From an uncultured Clostridia bacterium (GTDB lineage: Bacteria; Bacillota; Clostridia; Christensenellales; UBA1242), in the NCBI GenBank assembly GCA_934778215.1, contig CAKVOE010000001.1, positions 186,001 to 250,000 of the forward strand: a DNA stretch of 64,000 nt. The letters are read 5' to 3'. A program made the translations under genes and the position numbers. The notes under the pieces were generated by a model that did no database searches, had not been told where the DNA came from, and saw nothing but the letters and a program-made list of their open reading frames with translations. Positions 55,265 to 62,938 of the stretch are shown in pieces. The first letter of the stretch is position 1. Each line of letters opens with the position of its first letter.

Positions 55265-56599
55265 ATGAAAGTTTCACAAATTGGTTTAATTTCTAAAAAA
55301 TTGTCTAAATTGGATGATCAGTTTCCAATTCAAGATATGTTATTACAGACTGGTCAGTTAGAGCAATATACAAGCGGTGTTTACGCATATGGGCATGTAC
55401 CATTTTTAGTTAAAAAAAATATAGATAATATAATATCCAAAGTTCTTACTAAATATGGTTGTTCAGAGTTGTCATTACCTTTGTTACAGCCAGAAAAAAT
55501 ATGGAAGGAATCAGGAAGATTAGAGCGTTATGTATCTGAGGGAGTAATGTTTCAAACTAAAAATGGGAATTATTGTTTGGCTCCTACAGCAGAAGAAGCT
55601 ATAGTAAGTTATGCAAAATCCCGTTTAACTACATATAAACAATTACCTGTAACATATTTTCAAATTGGTCAAAAGTTTAGGAATGAAATAAGAACTAGAG
55701 GTTATTTGTTAAGAGGTAAGGCTTTCGATATGATGGATGCTTATAGTTTTGGGAAAAACAAGCAGGATCTAGATACGGAATATGAAAGAATGAAAAAAGC
55801 TTATTTAGAAATATTTAGTGAATTAGGATTGAAAGTTCAGCCGGTAGGTGCGGATAGTGGAAGTATTGGTGGGAGTAAATCGGAAGAATTTATGTGTCTT
55901 TCTGAAATTGGAGAAGATACAATTTTATTTGATATCGATTCTGGGAGAGCTTTTAACTCTGAACTTTTAGATAAAGAAGATTATAAAGAATACTTACTAA
56001 AATTGTATGGGATTAAAAATACAGATTCATTAATAAAAAGAAGGGCTGTTGAGTTGGGACACATTTTCCAGCTAGGCGATAAGTATTCAAAATCAATGAG
56101 GGGTACATTTATTGATAAAGATGGTAAAGTATGTAATTATGTTATGGGATGTTATGGAATTGGTGTGAGTAGAACATTAGCAATGGTCTATGAAAATAGT
56201 ATGATTTTAAAAAATGGAAAATTTGATGGGATTTCATTACCTATAAACATAGCTCCATATTCTATGTACATAATTCCAAAACTAGATGATAAAGATAAGG
56301 CGAATTTGGCAAATAAAATTTATGATGAGTTAATGGATAAGGAAATTTCAGTTTTGTATGATGATAGAACTGATGTTTCAATAGGTGCAAAAATTAAGGA
56401 CTCTAGAATTGTTGGGGCGCCATATACTGTTGTGTTAGGGAAAAGTTTGGACAATGGTGTAGTGGAGATAGAAAACAATCGAACGGGTGAAAAAAAAGTT
56501 GCCACTTTAGATGAGTTTGTCTTATTTTGCGGTAAGCTTAAGGAAAAAAAAAGTAAAATTTTAACTAAAAGAGAGTGTATAGTTGAAAAAAGTCTATAA
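55265..56599 (+). CDS. Second prolyl-tRNA synthetase, bacterial type lacking the INS editing domain
   Basis: GAGGAGGG precedes ATG 55265. The 444-residue protein is a class II synthetase of the bacterial ProRS form. Motif 2 is in KFRNEIRTRGYLLRGKAF, and motif 3 is in MGCYGIGVSRTLAMVYE. The GHIFQLGDKYS signature and a full anticodon-binding domain with VLYDDRTDVSIGAKIKDSRI are also present. The typical bacterial enzyme of about 570 residues has a roughly 180-residue INS editing domain between motifs 2 and 3; here only about 35 residues are found, as in the short alphaproteobacterial form. An ArgRS- or ThrRS-like identity is excluded by these motifs. It has its own promoter and lies at the end of the island. 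It may be a resistant copy or supply Pro-tRNA or Pro-AMP to the island enzymes. Confidence 0.88.
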   Translation: MKVSQIGLISKKLSKLDDQFPIQDMLLQTGQLEQYTSGVYAYGHVPFLVKKNIDNIISKVLTKYGCSELSLPLLQPEKIWKESGRLERYVSEGVMFQTKNGNYCLAPTAEEAIVSYAKSRLTTYKQLPVTYFQIGQKFRNEIRTRGYLLRGKAFDMMDAYSFGKNKQDLDTEYERMKKAYLEIFSELGLKVQPVGADSGSIGGSKSEEFMCLSEIGEDTILFDIDSGRAFNSELLDKEDYKEYLLKLYGIKNTDSLIKRRAVELGHIFQLGDKYSKSMRGTFIDKDGKVCNYVMGCYGIGVSRTLAMVYENSMILKNGKFDGISLPINIAPYSMYIIPKLDDKDKANLANKIYDELMDKEISVLYDDRTDVSIGAKIKDSRIVGAPYTVVLGKSLDNGVVEIENNRTGEKKVATLDEFVLFCGKLKEKKSKILTKRECIVEKSL

Positions 56600-56612
56600 A
56601 TTTATATAAAAG

Positions 56613-56642
56613 CAAATCATGTTAATCATGATTTGTTTTTTA
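56613..56642 (+). terminator. Terminator of the second ProRS gene
   Basis: CAAATCATG (56613-56621) and CATGATTTG (56627-56635) form a perfect 9-base-pair stem followed by a T-run. Confidence 0.85.
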
Positions 56643-56657
56643 TTATGAAATAAAAAC

Positions 56658-56675
56658 CACCAGCTGTGCCTGGTG
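56658..56675 (+). repeat. Left-end hairpin of the IS200-like element
   Basis: CACCAG (56658-56663) pairs with CTGGTG (56670-56675) with a 6-base loop. Confidence 0.65.
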
Positions 56676-56773
56676 AGAAATGAAAAGCTTAAGCTATGCA
56701 TAGACAAAAAATTCCTCCTAAGTTAAAATAGCGTTTGCGGACACAAATAATTAACAGGGGGAATTTTTTGTTC

Positions 56774-57166
56774 ATGAATGAAAATAGTATAGCACAGACA
56801 AAGTGGAATTGCAAATATAATATAGTATTTACGCCGAAGAGCAATATATGGAGAATTAAAAAAAAGATAGGAGCAATACTTAGAGAATTGAGTAATTGGA
56901 AATGGGTAGAAACAATAGAAGCACACACATGTTCAGATCATATACACATGTACGTATCTATACCACCAAAAATATCAGTTGCCGGTTATGTAGGATTTCC
57001 AAAAGGAAAAAGTAAGCTAATAATAGATGAAAGATATGCGAACTTAAAATATAAATACGGCAACAAGCATTTTTGGTGTAGGGGATACTATGTAGATACG
57101 GTAGGAAGAAACGAAAAAGCAATAGAAGGATATGTGAGAGACCAAGAGAGAAGATGCGATGAGTGA
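56774..57166 (+). pseudogene. tnpA: IS200/IS605 transposase TnpA, probably frameshifted near the C-terminus
   Basis: The readable 131-residue frame has the TnpA hallmarks: KWNCKYNIVFTPK, the HUH motif DHIHMYVSIPPK and the catalytic tyrosine in FWCRGYYVDTVG. A TTG at 56768 is an alternative start, closer to the AGGGGGA site. The frame stops after VRDQERRCDE, where homologs normally continue. In the +1 frame the sequence continues as EDAMSDQISMKEYIDSL and on to a stop at 57227, which looks like the missing TnpA C-terminus. A one-base loss near 57145-57155 is the simplest reading. The region after TPK is also about four residues short. The element may be inactive. Confidence 0.75.
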
Positions 57167-57230
57167 TCAAATAAGTATGAAAGAATATATAGACTCATTA
57201 AAAAAAATAATGCAAGTGAAAGAATAAAAT

Positions 57231-57246
57231 GACACCTTAAGGTGTC
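57231..57246. repeat. Perfect 16-base palindrome within the IS element
   Basis: GACACCTTAAGGTGTC is self-complementary. It lies just past the restored end of TnpA and may act as a transcription stop or structural site. Confidence 0.6.
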
Positions 57247-57285
57247 CGCAGGTATCATAGGGCTTTGCCCGCATCTGAAAAACCC

Positions 57286-57298
57286 CACCTTTTAGGTG
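57286..57298 (+). repeat. Right-end hairpin of the IS200-like element
   Basis: CACCT and AGGTG pair across a short T-rich loop near the right boundary of the element. Confidence 0.55.
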
Positions 57299-57390
57299 AG
57301 GATATTTATTTTTAGAAAAAAGCCATTAATTCCATTTATTTTCAACAAAAATGGTTATTAATTAATAAAAATTTTTTTAAAAAATTTGCA

Positions 57391-57410
57391 AAAGTGGTCA
57401 AAAGTGGTTG
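57391..57410 (+). promoter_or_regulatory. MraZ operator: two tandem AAAGTGGN3 boxes
   Basis: AAAGTGGTCA and AAAGTGGTTG stand head to tail with an exact 10-base period (57391-57400, 57401-57410). AAAGTG[T/G]N3 repeats are the binding sites known for MraZ in mycoplasmas. The second box overlaps the -35 element of the dcw promoter, which suits autoregulation by MraZ. Confidence 0.75.
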
Positions 57411-57436
57411 GAGTTTGGAATAAACTGGTGTATACT
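57408..57436 (+). promoter_or_regulatory. Promoter of the dcw cluster
   Basis: TTGGAG (57408-57413) and TATACT (57431-57436) are 17 bases apart, 34 bases before mraZ. Confidence 0.75.
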
Positions 57437-57469
57437 CTATTTAAGTTAAAAAGGAGAAGGTATAGTCAA

Positions 57470-57898
57470 ATGCTTTTTGGTACGTATTCTCATCAACTCG
57501 ACCAGAAGAATAGATTTAGAATACCAACGAAGTTTAAAGCGGTACTTGGCGAAAATTTGGTTTTAACTAAGGGCAGTGGAAAATGTTTATATTTATTTTC
57601 TGCAACAGAAATGCAAAACCAAATTATTAACAAAACTGCTACAATTTCTCTTTTTGACGAATCCGCTCAAAAAAGTCTAAGGCTATTATTATCATCTACA
57701 TTTGAACTCGAAATAGATAATCAAGGAAGAGCATTGTTGCCACAAGCACTAAGAGCGTATGCCGGCATAGATAAAAACTTGGTGTCTATTGGCGTAGGAA
57801 ACAGGGTAGAGATTTGGGCTGAAGGCGAGTGGTTAAAATATTCAGAAGGTGCCGATATCACCAAGGAACTGTCTAGGTTAAAAGATTACGGAGTGTAA
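57470..57898 (+). CDS. mraZ: Transcriptional regulator MraZ
   Basis: I start at ATG 57470 behind AAGGAGAAGG, giving the usual N-terminus MLFGTYSHQLDQKNRFRIP and a 142-residue protein. MraZ has two AbrB-like SpoVT domains, visible as DQKNRFRIPTKFK (about 11-23) and DNQGRALLPQALRAYAG (about 83-99). It binds DNA repeats upstream of its own operon and controls division and cell-wall genes. Candidate boxes lie at 57391-57410. A longer in-frame reading from 57386 would overlap the operator and promoter and is rejected. Confidence 0.95.
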   Translation: MLFGTYSHQLDQKNRFRIPTKFKAVLGENLVLTKGSGKCLYLFSATEMQNQIINKTATISLFDESAQKSLRLLLSSTFELEIDNQGRALLPQALRAYAGIDKNLVSIGVGNRVEIWAEGEWLKYSEGADITKELSRLKDYGV

Positions 57899-57900
57899 TT

Positions 57901-58824
57901 ATGTCAGAACAATACCATAACCCAGTATTAAAAGAAGAAGTAATAGAGGGGCTAAATTTATCTAACAAAAAACTGTTTGTTGATGGTACACTTGGCGGAG
58001 CGGGACACACTGGAGAAATTTTAAAAAGGTTTAATTCGCTAAAAGTTATTGCCTTTGATAGAGATATAGAAGCAATAAATTACAGCAAAGTTAAATTAAA
58101 AGATTTTGCTAATAGAATAGAGTTTAACAACTGTAACTTTAGGGAGATAACCGACTATTTAAAATCAAAAAACTTAAAAGCAGATGGAATACTTTTAGAT
58201 TTGGGCGTATCATCTCATCAAATAGATGATGGTAGTAGAGGTTTTAGTTTTAGGCTAAACGGCCCACTTGATATGCGAATGAACAAAAACCAAAAGTTAT
58301 CTGCATACGAAGTTGTAAATGAATACGATGAAACGCACCTTGCAAATATTATTTATGAATATGGAGAGGAGCGATTAAGTAGGGCAATTTCAAAAAAGAT
58401 TGTAGAGAATCGGCCTTTAAAAACTACCGAAGAGTTAAAAAACATTGTAGAAGCGGTTGTTTCAAAATACAATATTAGAGAAGTTAGGTCTAGTATTCAA
58501 AGAGTTTTTCAGGCTATTCGAATTGAGGTAAATGGCGAATTAGATGGATTATACGAATTTATTTTAAGCCTTGCAGATGTTACATCAAGCGGTGGCAGAA
58601 TTGCGATAATAACTTTCCATTCGCTAGAAGATAGAATAGTAAAAAGAGCATTTACAAAACTTTGTACGGGTTGTATTTGTCCACCATCATTACCAATTTG
58701 TGTTTGTGGAAACAAGCCAAAAGCAAAGTTTATTCATAAAAAACCAGTTACGGCAACAGAAGAAGAATTAAAAAATAACATGAGGTCAAGTAGTGCAAAG
58801 TTAAGAGTTATAGAAATACTTTAA
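57901..58824 (+). CDS. rsmH: 16S rRNA (cytosine(1402)-N4)-methyltransferase RsmH (MraW)
   Basis: The 307-residue enzyme methylates N4 of C1402 in 16S rRNA using S-adenosylmethionine. Family marks are HNPVLKEEVIEGL at the N-terminus, the SAM motif VDGTLGGAGHTGEIL, LDLGVSSHQIDDGSRGFSF near 100-118, PLDMRMN and the C-terminal ITFHSLEDRIVKRAF. It starts two bases after mraZ, standard for dcw clusters. Confidence 0.97.
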   Translation: MSEQYHNPVLKEEVIEGLNLSNKKLFVDGTLGGAGHTGEILKRFNSLKVIAFDRDIEAINYSKVKLKDFANRIEFNNCNFREITDYLKSKNLKADGILLDLGVSSHQIDDGSRGFSFRLNGPLDMRMNKNQKLSAYEVVNEYDETHLANIIYEYGEERLSRAISKKIVENRPLKTTEELKNIVEAVVSKYNIREVRSSIQRVFQAIRIEVNGELDGLYEFILSLADVTSSGGRIAIITFHSLEDRIVKRAFTKLCTGCICPPSLPICVCGNKPKAKFIHKKPVTATEEELKNNMRSSSAKLRVIEIL

Positions 58825-58837
58825 GGAGGGGAAGTGT

Positions 58838-59512
58838 ATGGTAACATCATATAAAACAAGGACAAACCAAAACAACACGGTCGAAGATTCTTCGGCTCAC
58901 TATTATGATGCGCCAGAAGTTACCACAAGGTATAATGGCACAGACTATACTTCCGAAGATGAAGAAACGCAGGGCGTTAATCAATCAATTGTAGAGGCTC
59001 CACAATACGATAGCGAGTCTGAGTATAACGATAATCATACCGATATGCAAGATGATTCAGAGTATACAATTGTAAAAACATTTATGCCCAATGTAGAATC
59101 TTCTACAAATTTTGCTCCACCAATTATTGAGCAAAAACCAAAAATGGTAACCAAATCGGTAATAAAATTAAATGCAAGAGGCAAAATATTTGCATCAATG
59201 TATTGCTTAGTTGCAACACTTTTAGTCGCTTTTTGTATTTATAATGCAGTAAGTTTAGCAAATATTAATAGAAGTTTGGCAAATAAAAATGCGGAATTAA
59301 ATTCTATTAATTCTACCGTAAATGAACTAAATGTTGAAATTGCAAATAATACCAATTATAATACAGTGTCAACACCAACAGGCTTTACCTCGGTTACAGA
59401 CAGTAATACTGTTGTAACGCAAATAGATAAACGCCCAAAATATGTGCAAGTAGAAGAATCTAGCAACTGGTTTGATAGCATTTGTAAATTCTTTTCTAAT
59501 TTGTTTGCGTAA
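58838..59512 (+). CDS. FtsL-like single-pass division protein
   Basis: AAGGAGGGG precedes ATG 58838. The 224-residue protein has a long acidic cytoplasmic N-terminus (about 1-105), a basic stop-transfer segment, one membrane helix (about 118-140, SMYCLVATLLVAFCIYNAV) and a short extracytoplasmic coiled coil (INRSLANKNAELNSINSTV). That is the plan of FtsL, which with DivIB and DivIC activates septal peptidoglycan synthesis. FtsL is poorly conserved, so the call depends on topology and the position between rsmH and the PBP gene. The N-terminus is much longer than in most FtsL proteins. Confidence 0.7.
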   Translation: MVTSYKTRTNQNNTVEDSSAHYYDAPEVTTRYNGTDYTSEDEETQGVNQSIVEAPQYDSESEYNDNHTDMQDDSEYTIVKTFMPNVESSTNFAPPIIEQKPKMVTKSVIKLNARGKIFASMYCLVATLLVAFCIYNAVSLANINRSLANKNAELNSINSTVNELNVEIANNTNYNTVSTPTGFTSVTDSNTVVTQIDKRPKYVQVEESSNWFDSICKFFSNLFA

Positions 59513-59527
59513 AGGTCTATAAATTAG

Positions 59528-59562
59528 GCTCTCCTAATACAATTTATTAGGAGAGCTTTTTT
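59528..59562 (+). promoter_or_regulatory. Hairpin sequestering the PBP ribosome-binding site, or attenuator
   Basis: GCTCTCCTAAT (59528-59538) and ATTAGGAGAGC (59546-59556) form a perfect 11-base-pair stem with a 7-base loop. Six T follow (59557-59562) directly before ATG 59563. The 3' arm contains AGGAG, the only good ribosome-binding site for the PBP gene. The element could act as an intrinsic terminator/attenuator between the ftsL-like gene and the PBP gene or as a translational switch. Confidence 0.7.
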
Positions 59563-61443
59563 ATGTATACAAATATTTCCTTAAAACGGAGAATATTAAT
59601 TTTTGCAGTAGTAGTGTGCTTTGTTGCAACCATATTAGCGGGAAGACTATATTATGTGCAAATTTATAGTAGTAAAGAATTAAAAACCAAAGCGTTAGAC
59701 CAATGGCTAAGAGATGTGCCAGTTTCGGCAAAAAGGGGAACCATTAAAGATAGAAACGGTGTAGATATTGTATCAAGCGTTTCGGCGTACGATATTTATG
59801 TTAGGCAGGCTCTTGTAAAAAATCCCGAAAAAGAGGCTATGCTCTATGCTAATATTTTAAATTTAGAATATGGAGACGTTTATAAAAAAGTTACCAATTA
59901 CAAAATTAGTGAAAATTTATTAATTCAAAATGCAAAAAAAGAACAAATAAATAAACTTTTAGATGCAGGAGTAAACTCTTTTGTTGCCAGTGAAAGTTTT
60001 GTTCGTAACTACAATTATAATAGCGTGCTATCGCAAATAGTAGGCTTTACAAGTGTTGACGGCGTGGGGCTTTCGGGGTTAGAACTATATTACAATAACT
60101 ATCTTAGTGGAGTAAAAGGGCTTAGTATGGTTGATAGCGATGCAAAAGGCAAGGAGTTAGATAATGCCAAGTCATATTATGTTCCAAGCATAGATGGTTT
60201 AAATATAACCACAACCATAGACATAAAAATTCAAGCAGAGGTAGAAGCAATTATGGCAAATGCACTTTCTTCTACCGGTGCAAAAAGCGTTTCGAGTTTG
60301 GTAATGAATCCAAAGTCTGGAGAAATATTGTCTATTTGCAGTTTACCAAGTTTTGATTTAAACAATATTCCACGAGATGATTTGGCTCAATTAAATAAAC
60401 TAAGTCGAAGTTTTTTAATAAATGACACTTACGAGCCGGGTTCCACTTTTAAAACGATAGTTGCCGCAATTGCTTTAGAATTGGGGGTTGCAACCATAAA
60501 CTCAAACTATTATTGTCCGGGGTACAAAATTGTTGACGGAGTAAGAACCAATTGTCACAAAAAAACGGGACACGGACCACAAACGCTAACAACGGGGTTT
60601 GTAAACAGTTGTAACTGTGTTTTTATGCAAGTAGTTAGCGATATAGGGATAGAAAATTTTTACGAATATGTAAAAAAGTTTCATTTTGATGAATTGCTAG
60701 GTGTTGACTATACCGGAGAAGCAAGTGCTATAATTATTGATAAAAAATTAGCGAAAACCAATGATTTTTTGCGTATGGGGTTTGGTCAAAGTATTGCAAT
60801 ATCTGGACTTCAACTTGCTTGTGCAATTTCTGCAATATGTACAGATGGCTATATTTATAAACCATATTTTGTAAAAAGTATATCTGATAACAATGGCAAT
60901 GTAGTTTATGAAAATAAGCCAACTAAGTTAAACAGGGTGGTAAAAGATTCGGTTGTAAAAGATATGCAATACATAATGTCGCAGGTTGTTTTAAAAGGAG
61001 GAGGCAAGGAATCTAGCGTAGAAGGACATACCGTTGGAGGAAAAACCGGTACGGCACAAAAGTATGAAAATGGTAAAATTTCTACCGGTAACTATATTGG
61101 CTCATATATTTGTGCTTCTCCAATAGAAAACCCCGAATATTTGGTGCTTGTGGTTATAGATGAGCCACGGTCTAGCATTTATGGAAACATTGTTGCAACG
61201 CCGGTTGCAGGAGAAATTTTGAGGGCAATATATGGTGTTACAGAAAAACAGAATATTCAAGATGTTGAACTTATAGAAGTACCAAATGTTGTTGGTAAAA
61301 CCTTAACCGAAGCGGGTTCAATGCTTGCAAGTTTAGGTCTTTATTATGTTACAGAAGGTGATGGCGAAATTGTTTCTTATCAATCAATAAAAGATGGAAC
61401 TATGGTAAAAAAAGGTTCTTCTATTATGATTAGATTTAATTAA
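59563..61443 (+). CDS. Class B penicillin-binding protein, FtsI/SpoVD type with one PASTA domain
   Basis: The 626-residue transpeptidase cross-links septal peptidoglycan. It has an N-terminal anchor (about 8-30), a PBP dimerisation domain (RGTIKDRNGVDIV near 60) and a transpeptidase domain with STFK (serine 294), SCN (349-351) and KTGTAQ (494-499). A single PASTA domain (about 570-626, VPNVVGKTLTEAGSMLASLG) ends the protein. One PASTA domain is typical of SpoVD-type proteins, while vegetative PBP2b/PBP2x-type proteins often have two, so division and sporulation roles cannot be separated here. Position next to murE and mraY is standard. Confidence 0.92.
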   Translation: MYTNISLKRRILIFAVVVCFVATILAGRLYYVQIYSSKELKTKALDQWLRDVPVSAKRGTIKDRNGVDIVSSVSAYDIYVRQALVKNPEKEAMLYANILNLEYGDVYKKVTNYKISENLLIQNAKKEQINKLLDAGVNSFVASESFVRNYNYNSVLSQIVGFTSVDGVGLSGLELYYNNYLSGVKGLSMVDSDAKGKELDNAKSYYVPSIDGLNITTTIDIKIQAEVEAIMANALSSTGAKSVSSLVMNPKSGEILSICSLPSFDLNNIPRDDLAQLNKLSRSFLINDTYEPGSTFKTIVAAIALELGVATINSNYYCPGYKIVDGVRTNCHKKTGHGPQTLTTGFVNSCNCVFMQVVSDIGIENFYEYVKKFHFDELLGVDYTGEASAIIIDKKLAKTNDFLRMGFGQSIAISGLQLACAISAICTDGYIYKPYFVKSISDNNGNVVYENKPTKLNRVVKDSVVKDMQYIMSQVVLKGGGKESSVEGHTVGGKTGTAQKYENGKISTGNYIGSYICASPIENPEYLVLVVIDEPRSSIYGNIVATPVAGEILRAIYGVTEKQNIQDVELIEVPNVVGKTLTEAGSMLASLGLYYVTEGDGEIVSYQSIKDGTMVKKGSSIMIRFN

Positions 61444-61460
61444 GGGGTGGGGGTTAATTT

Positions 61461-62936
61461 ATGAAACTGTCTAGTGTTATAAAGGATATAAAATGCGAAC
61501 TTGAGGGTAAAGACGTTGAAATTTCTACCATAGAACACAACAGTAAAAATGTAAAATCGGGGTCGCTATTTGTTTGCTTGTCGGGCAAAACAGATTCAGG
61601 CGAAAATTATATAAATGAGGCACTAGAAAATGGTGCTGTTGCAATTATGATAAACGAAGAATTTTTTGCAAATAATAAATTAATGAAAAAACAACTTTCA
61701 AAAGAATGTAGTTTGGTTTTAACAAATACTTGCACAAGAGAAAGCTTTGCTATTGCGTGTAAAAATTTATATGTAGGAAACAAAAAAATACCAAAGTTAA
61801 TTGGGGTTACTGGCACAAATGGTAAAACTACAATTTCTTTTATGATAGCAAATTGTTTAATTAGTTGTGGGTTTATAGTAGGCGTTATTGGAACGAGCGG
61901 AATATTTGTCAACGGAGAACAAATTAAAGGAGAGGGTCTTACAACGCCTGATCCAGCAGAATTGTATCAAACGCTTGCATTTTTTGATGATATATTTGTA
62001 GACTATGTGGTTATGGAAGTGTCGGCACATGCATTAGAATTGGACAAATTAAGCGGGCTTAGTTTTGAGTATGGTATATTTACAAATCTTACCGAAGACC
62101 ACCTAGACTATTTTAAAAATATGGAAAATTATGGTAGAGCAAAAGCAAAATTTTTTAATATGGTAGATAAAGCCATAATAAATATAGATGACGAATTTGG
62201 ACAAAAATTGTATGATACCTTTGCAGGGTATAAAAAATCGGTTTCTGTTATTGGTGGAGATTATGTTTACAAAAATACTAGCAATGTTACAACAATTATT
62301 TATAACAATAAAAAAATAAAAATTAAAAGTTATTTAAAGGGATTTTATAACTCAACAAATACTTGTGAAGCATTTGCGGTGGCGAGTGAAATTATTCAAA
62401 ATAATTTTAAAATCAAAAAAGCTTTTAAAAATTTGCCAATTATTGGCGGAAGATATAACGAATTTAATTCTAAGCACCACGGAAAAATTATTTTAGACTT
62501 TGCACATACCCCCGATGGCTTAGAAAAAATTTTAACAAGTGCAAGAGCTTTGGTAAAAAGAGATGGTGTTTTGTTTTCGGTTTTTGGTTGTGGGGGAAAC
62601 AGAGATAAAGAGAAAAGGCATATTATGGGAGAGGTTGCGGGTAGGCTGGCCGATTATACATTTATTTCAATAGACAACCCAAGATTTGAAGATGAAAATA
62701 TTGTTATGGCAGATGTTGAAAGCGGTATAAAAAAATTAACTAATAATTATACTATAATTATGCCACGAAGTGTTGCAATTTTAAAAGCCTATTTATCTAG
62801 TGGCAAAAACGATGTCATTGTAGTTTCGGGCAAGGGTATGGAACCTTATTATGAGGTTATGGGCGAAAAAAGATTGTATAGAGAAGATTTGGTTATAAAG
62901 TCGATTATAAATAAATTTGATTATAAGGAGAAGTAA
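61461..62936 (+). CDS. murE: UDP-MurNAc-tripeptide synthetase MurE, probably meso-diaminopimelate-adding
   Basis: The 491-residue cytoplasmic ligase adds the third amino acid to UDP-MurNAc-L-Ala-D-Glu. The ATP-binding motif GVTGTNGKTT is near residue 116. The active-site lysine region FYNSTNTCEAFAVASE and the C-terminal domain follow. The specificity motif reads DNPR (in SIDNPRFED, near residue 411), which in known MurE enzymes recognises meso-diaminopimelate rather than lysine. A GGGTGGGGG run precedes ATG 61461. No murF lies between murE and mraY, as in Bacillus. Confidence 0.95.
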   Translation: MKLSSVIKDIKCELEGKDVEISTIEHNSKNVKSGSLFVCLSGKTDSGENYINEALENGAVAIMINEEFFANNKLMKKQLSKECSLVLTNTCTRESFAIACKNLYVGNKKIPKLIGVTGTNGKTTISFMIANCLISCGFIVGVIGTSGIFVNGEQIKGEGLTTPDPAELYQTLAFFDDIFVDYVVMEVSAHALELDKLSGLSFEYGIFTNLTEDHLDYFKNMENYGRAKAKFFNMVDKAIINIDDEFGQKLYDTFAGYKKSVSVIGGDYVYKNTSNVTTIIYNNKKIKIKSYLKGFYNSTNTCEAFAVASEIIQNNFKIKKAFKNLPIIGGRYNEFNSKHHGKIILDFAHTPDGLEKILTSARALVKRDGVLFSVFGCGGNRDKEKRHIMGEVAGRLADYTFISIDNPRFEDENIVMADVESGIKKLTNNYTIIMPRSVAILKAYLSSGKNDVIVVSGKGMEPYYEVMGEKRLYREDLVIKSIINKFDYKEK

Positions 62937-62938
62937 AA

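Larger units (their letters stand above)
56650..57305 (+). mobile_element. IS200/IS605-family insertion sequence
   Basis: A single Y1-type transposase frame is flanked by short imperfect subterminal hairpins rather than inverted repeats. The left hairpin is CACCAG...CTGGTG (56658-56675) and the right one CACCT...AGGTG (57286-57298), as expected for single-strand transposition elements. Inside the element a perfect 16-base palindrome (57231-57246) lies after tnpA, and its GTGTCCGC edge is complementary to GCGGACAC just upstream of tnpA. There is no tnpB. The exact ends are estimated. Confidence 0.75.

Noticed and set aside
59528..59562. Hairpin before the PBP gene as the end of the ftsL transcript only
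   Set aside because: It could be a plain terminator, but the ribosome-binding site sits in its 3' arm and there is no promoter after it, so I list it as regulatory.
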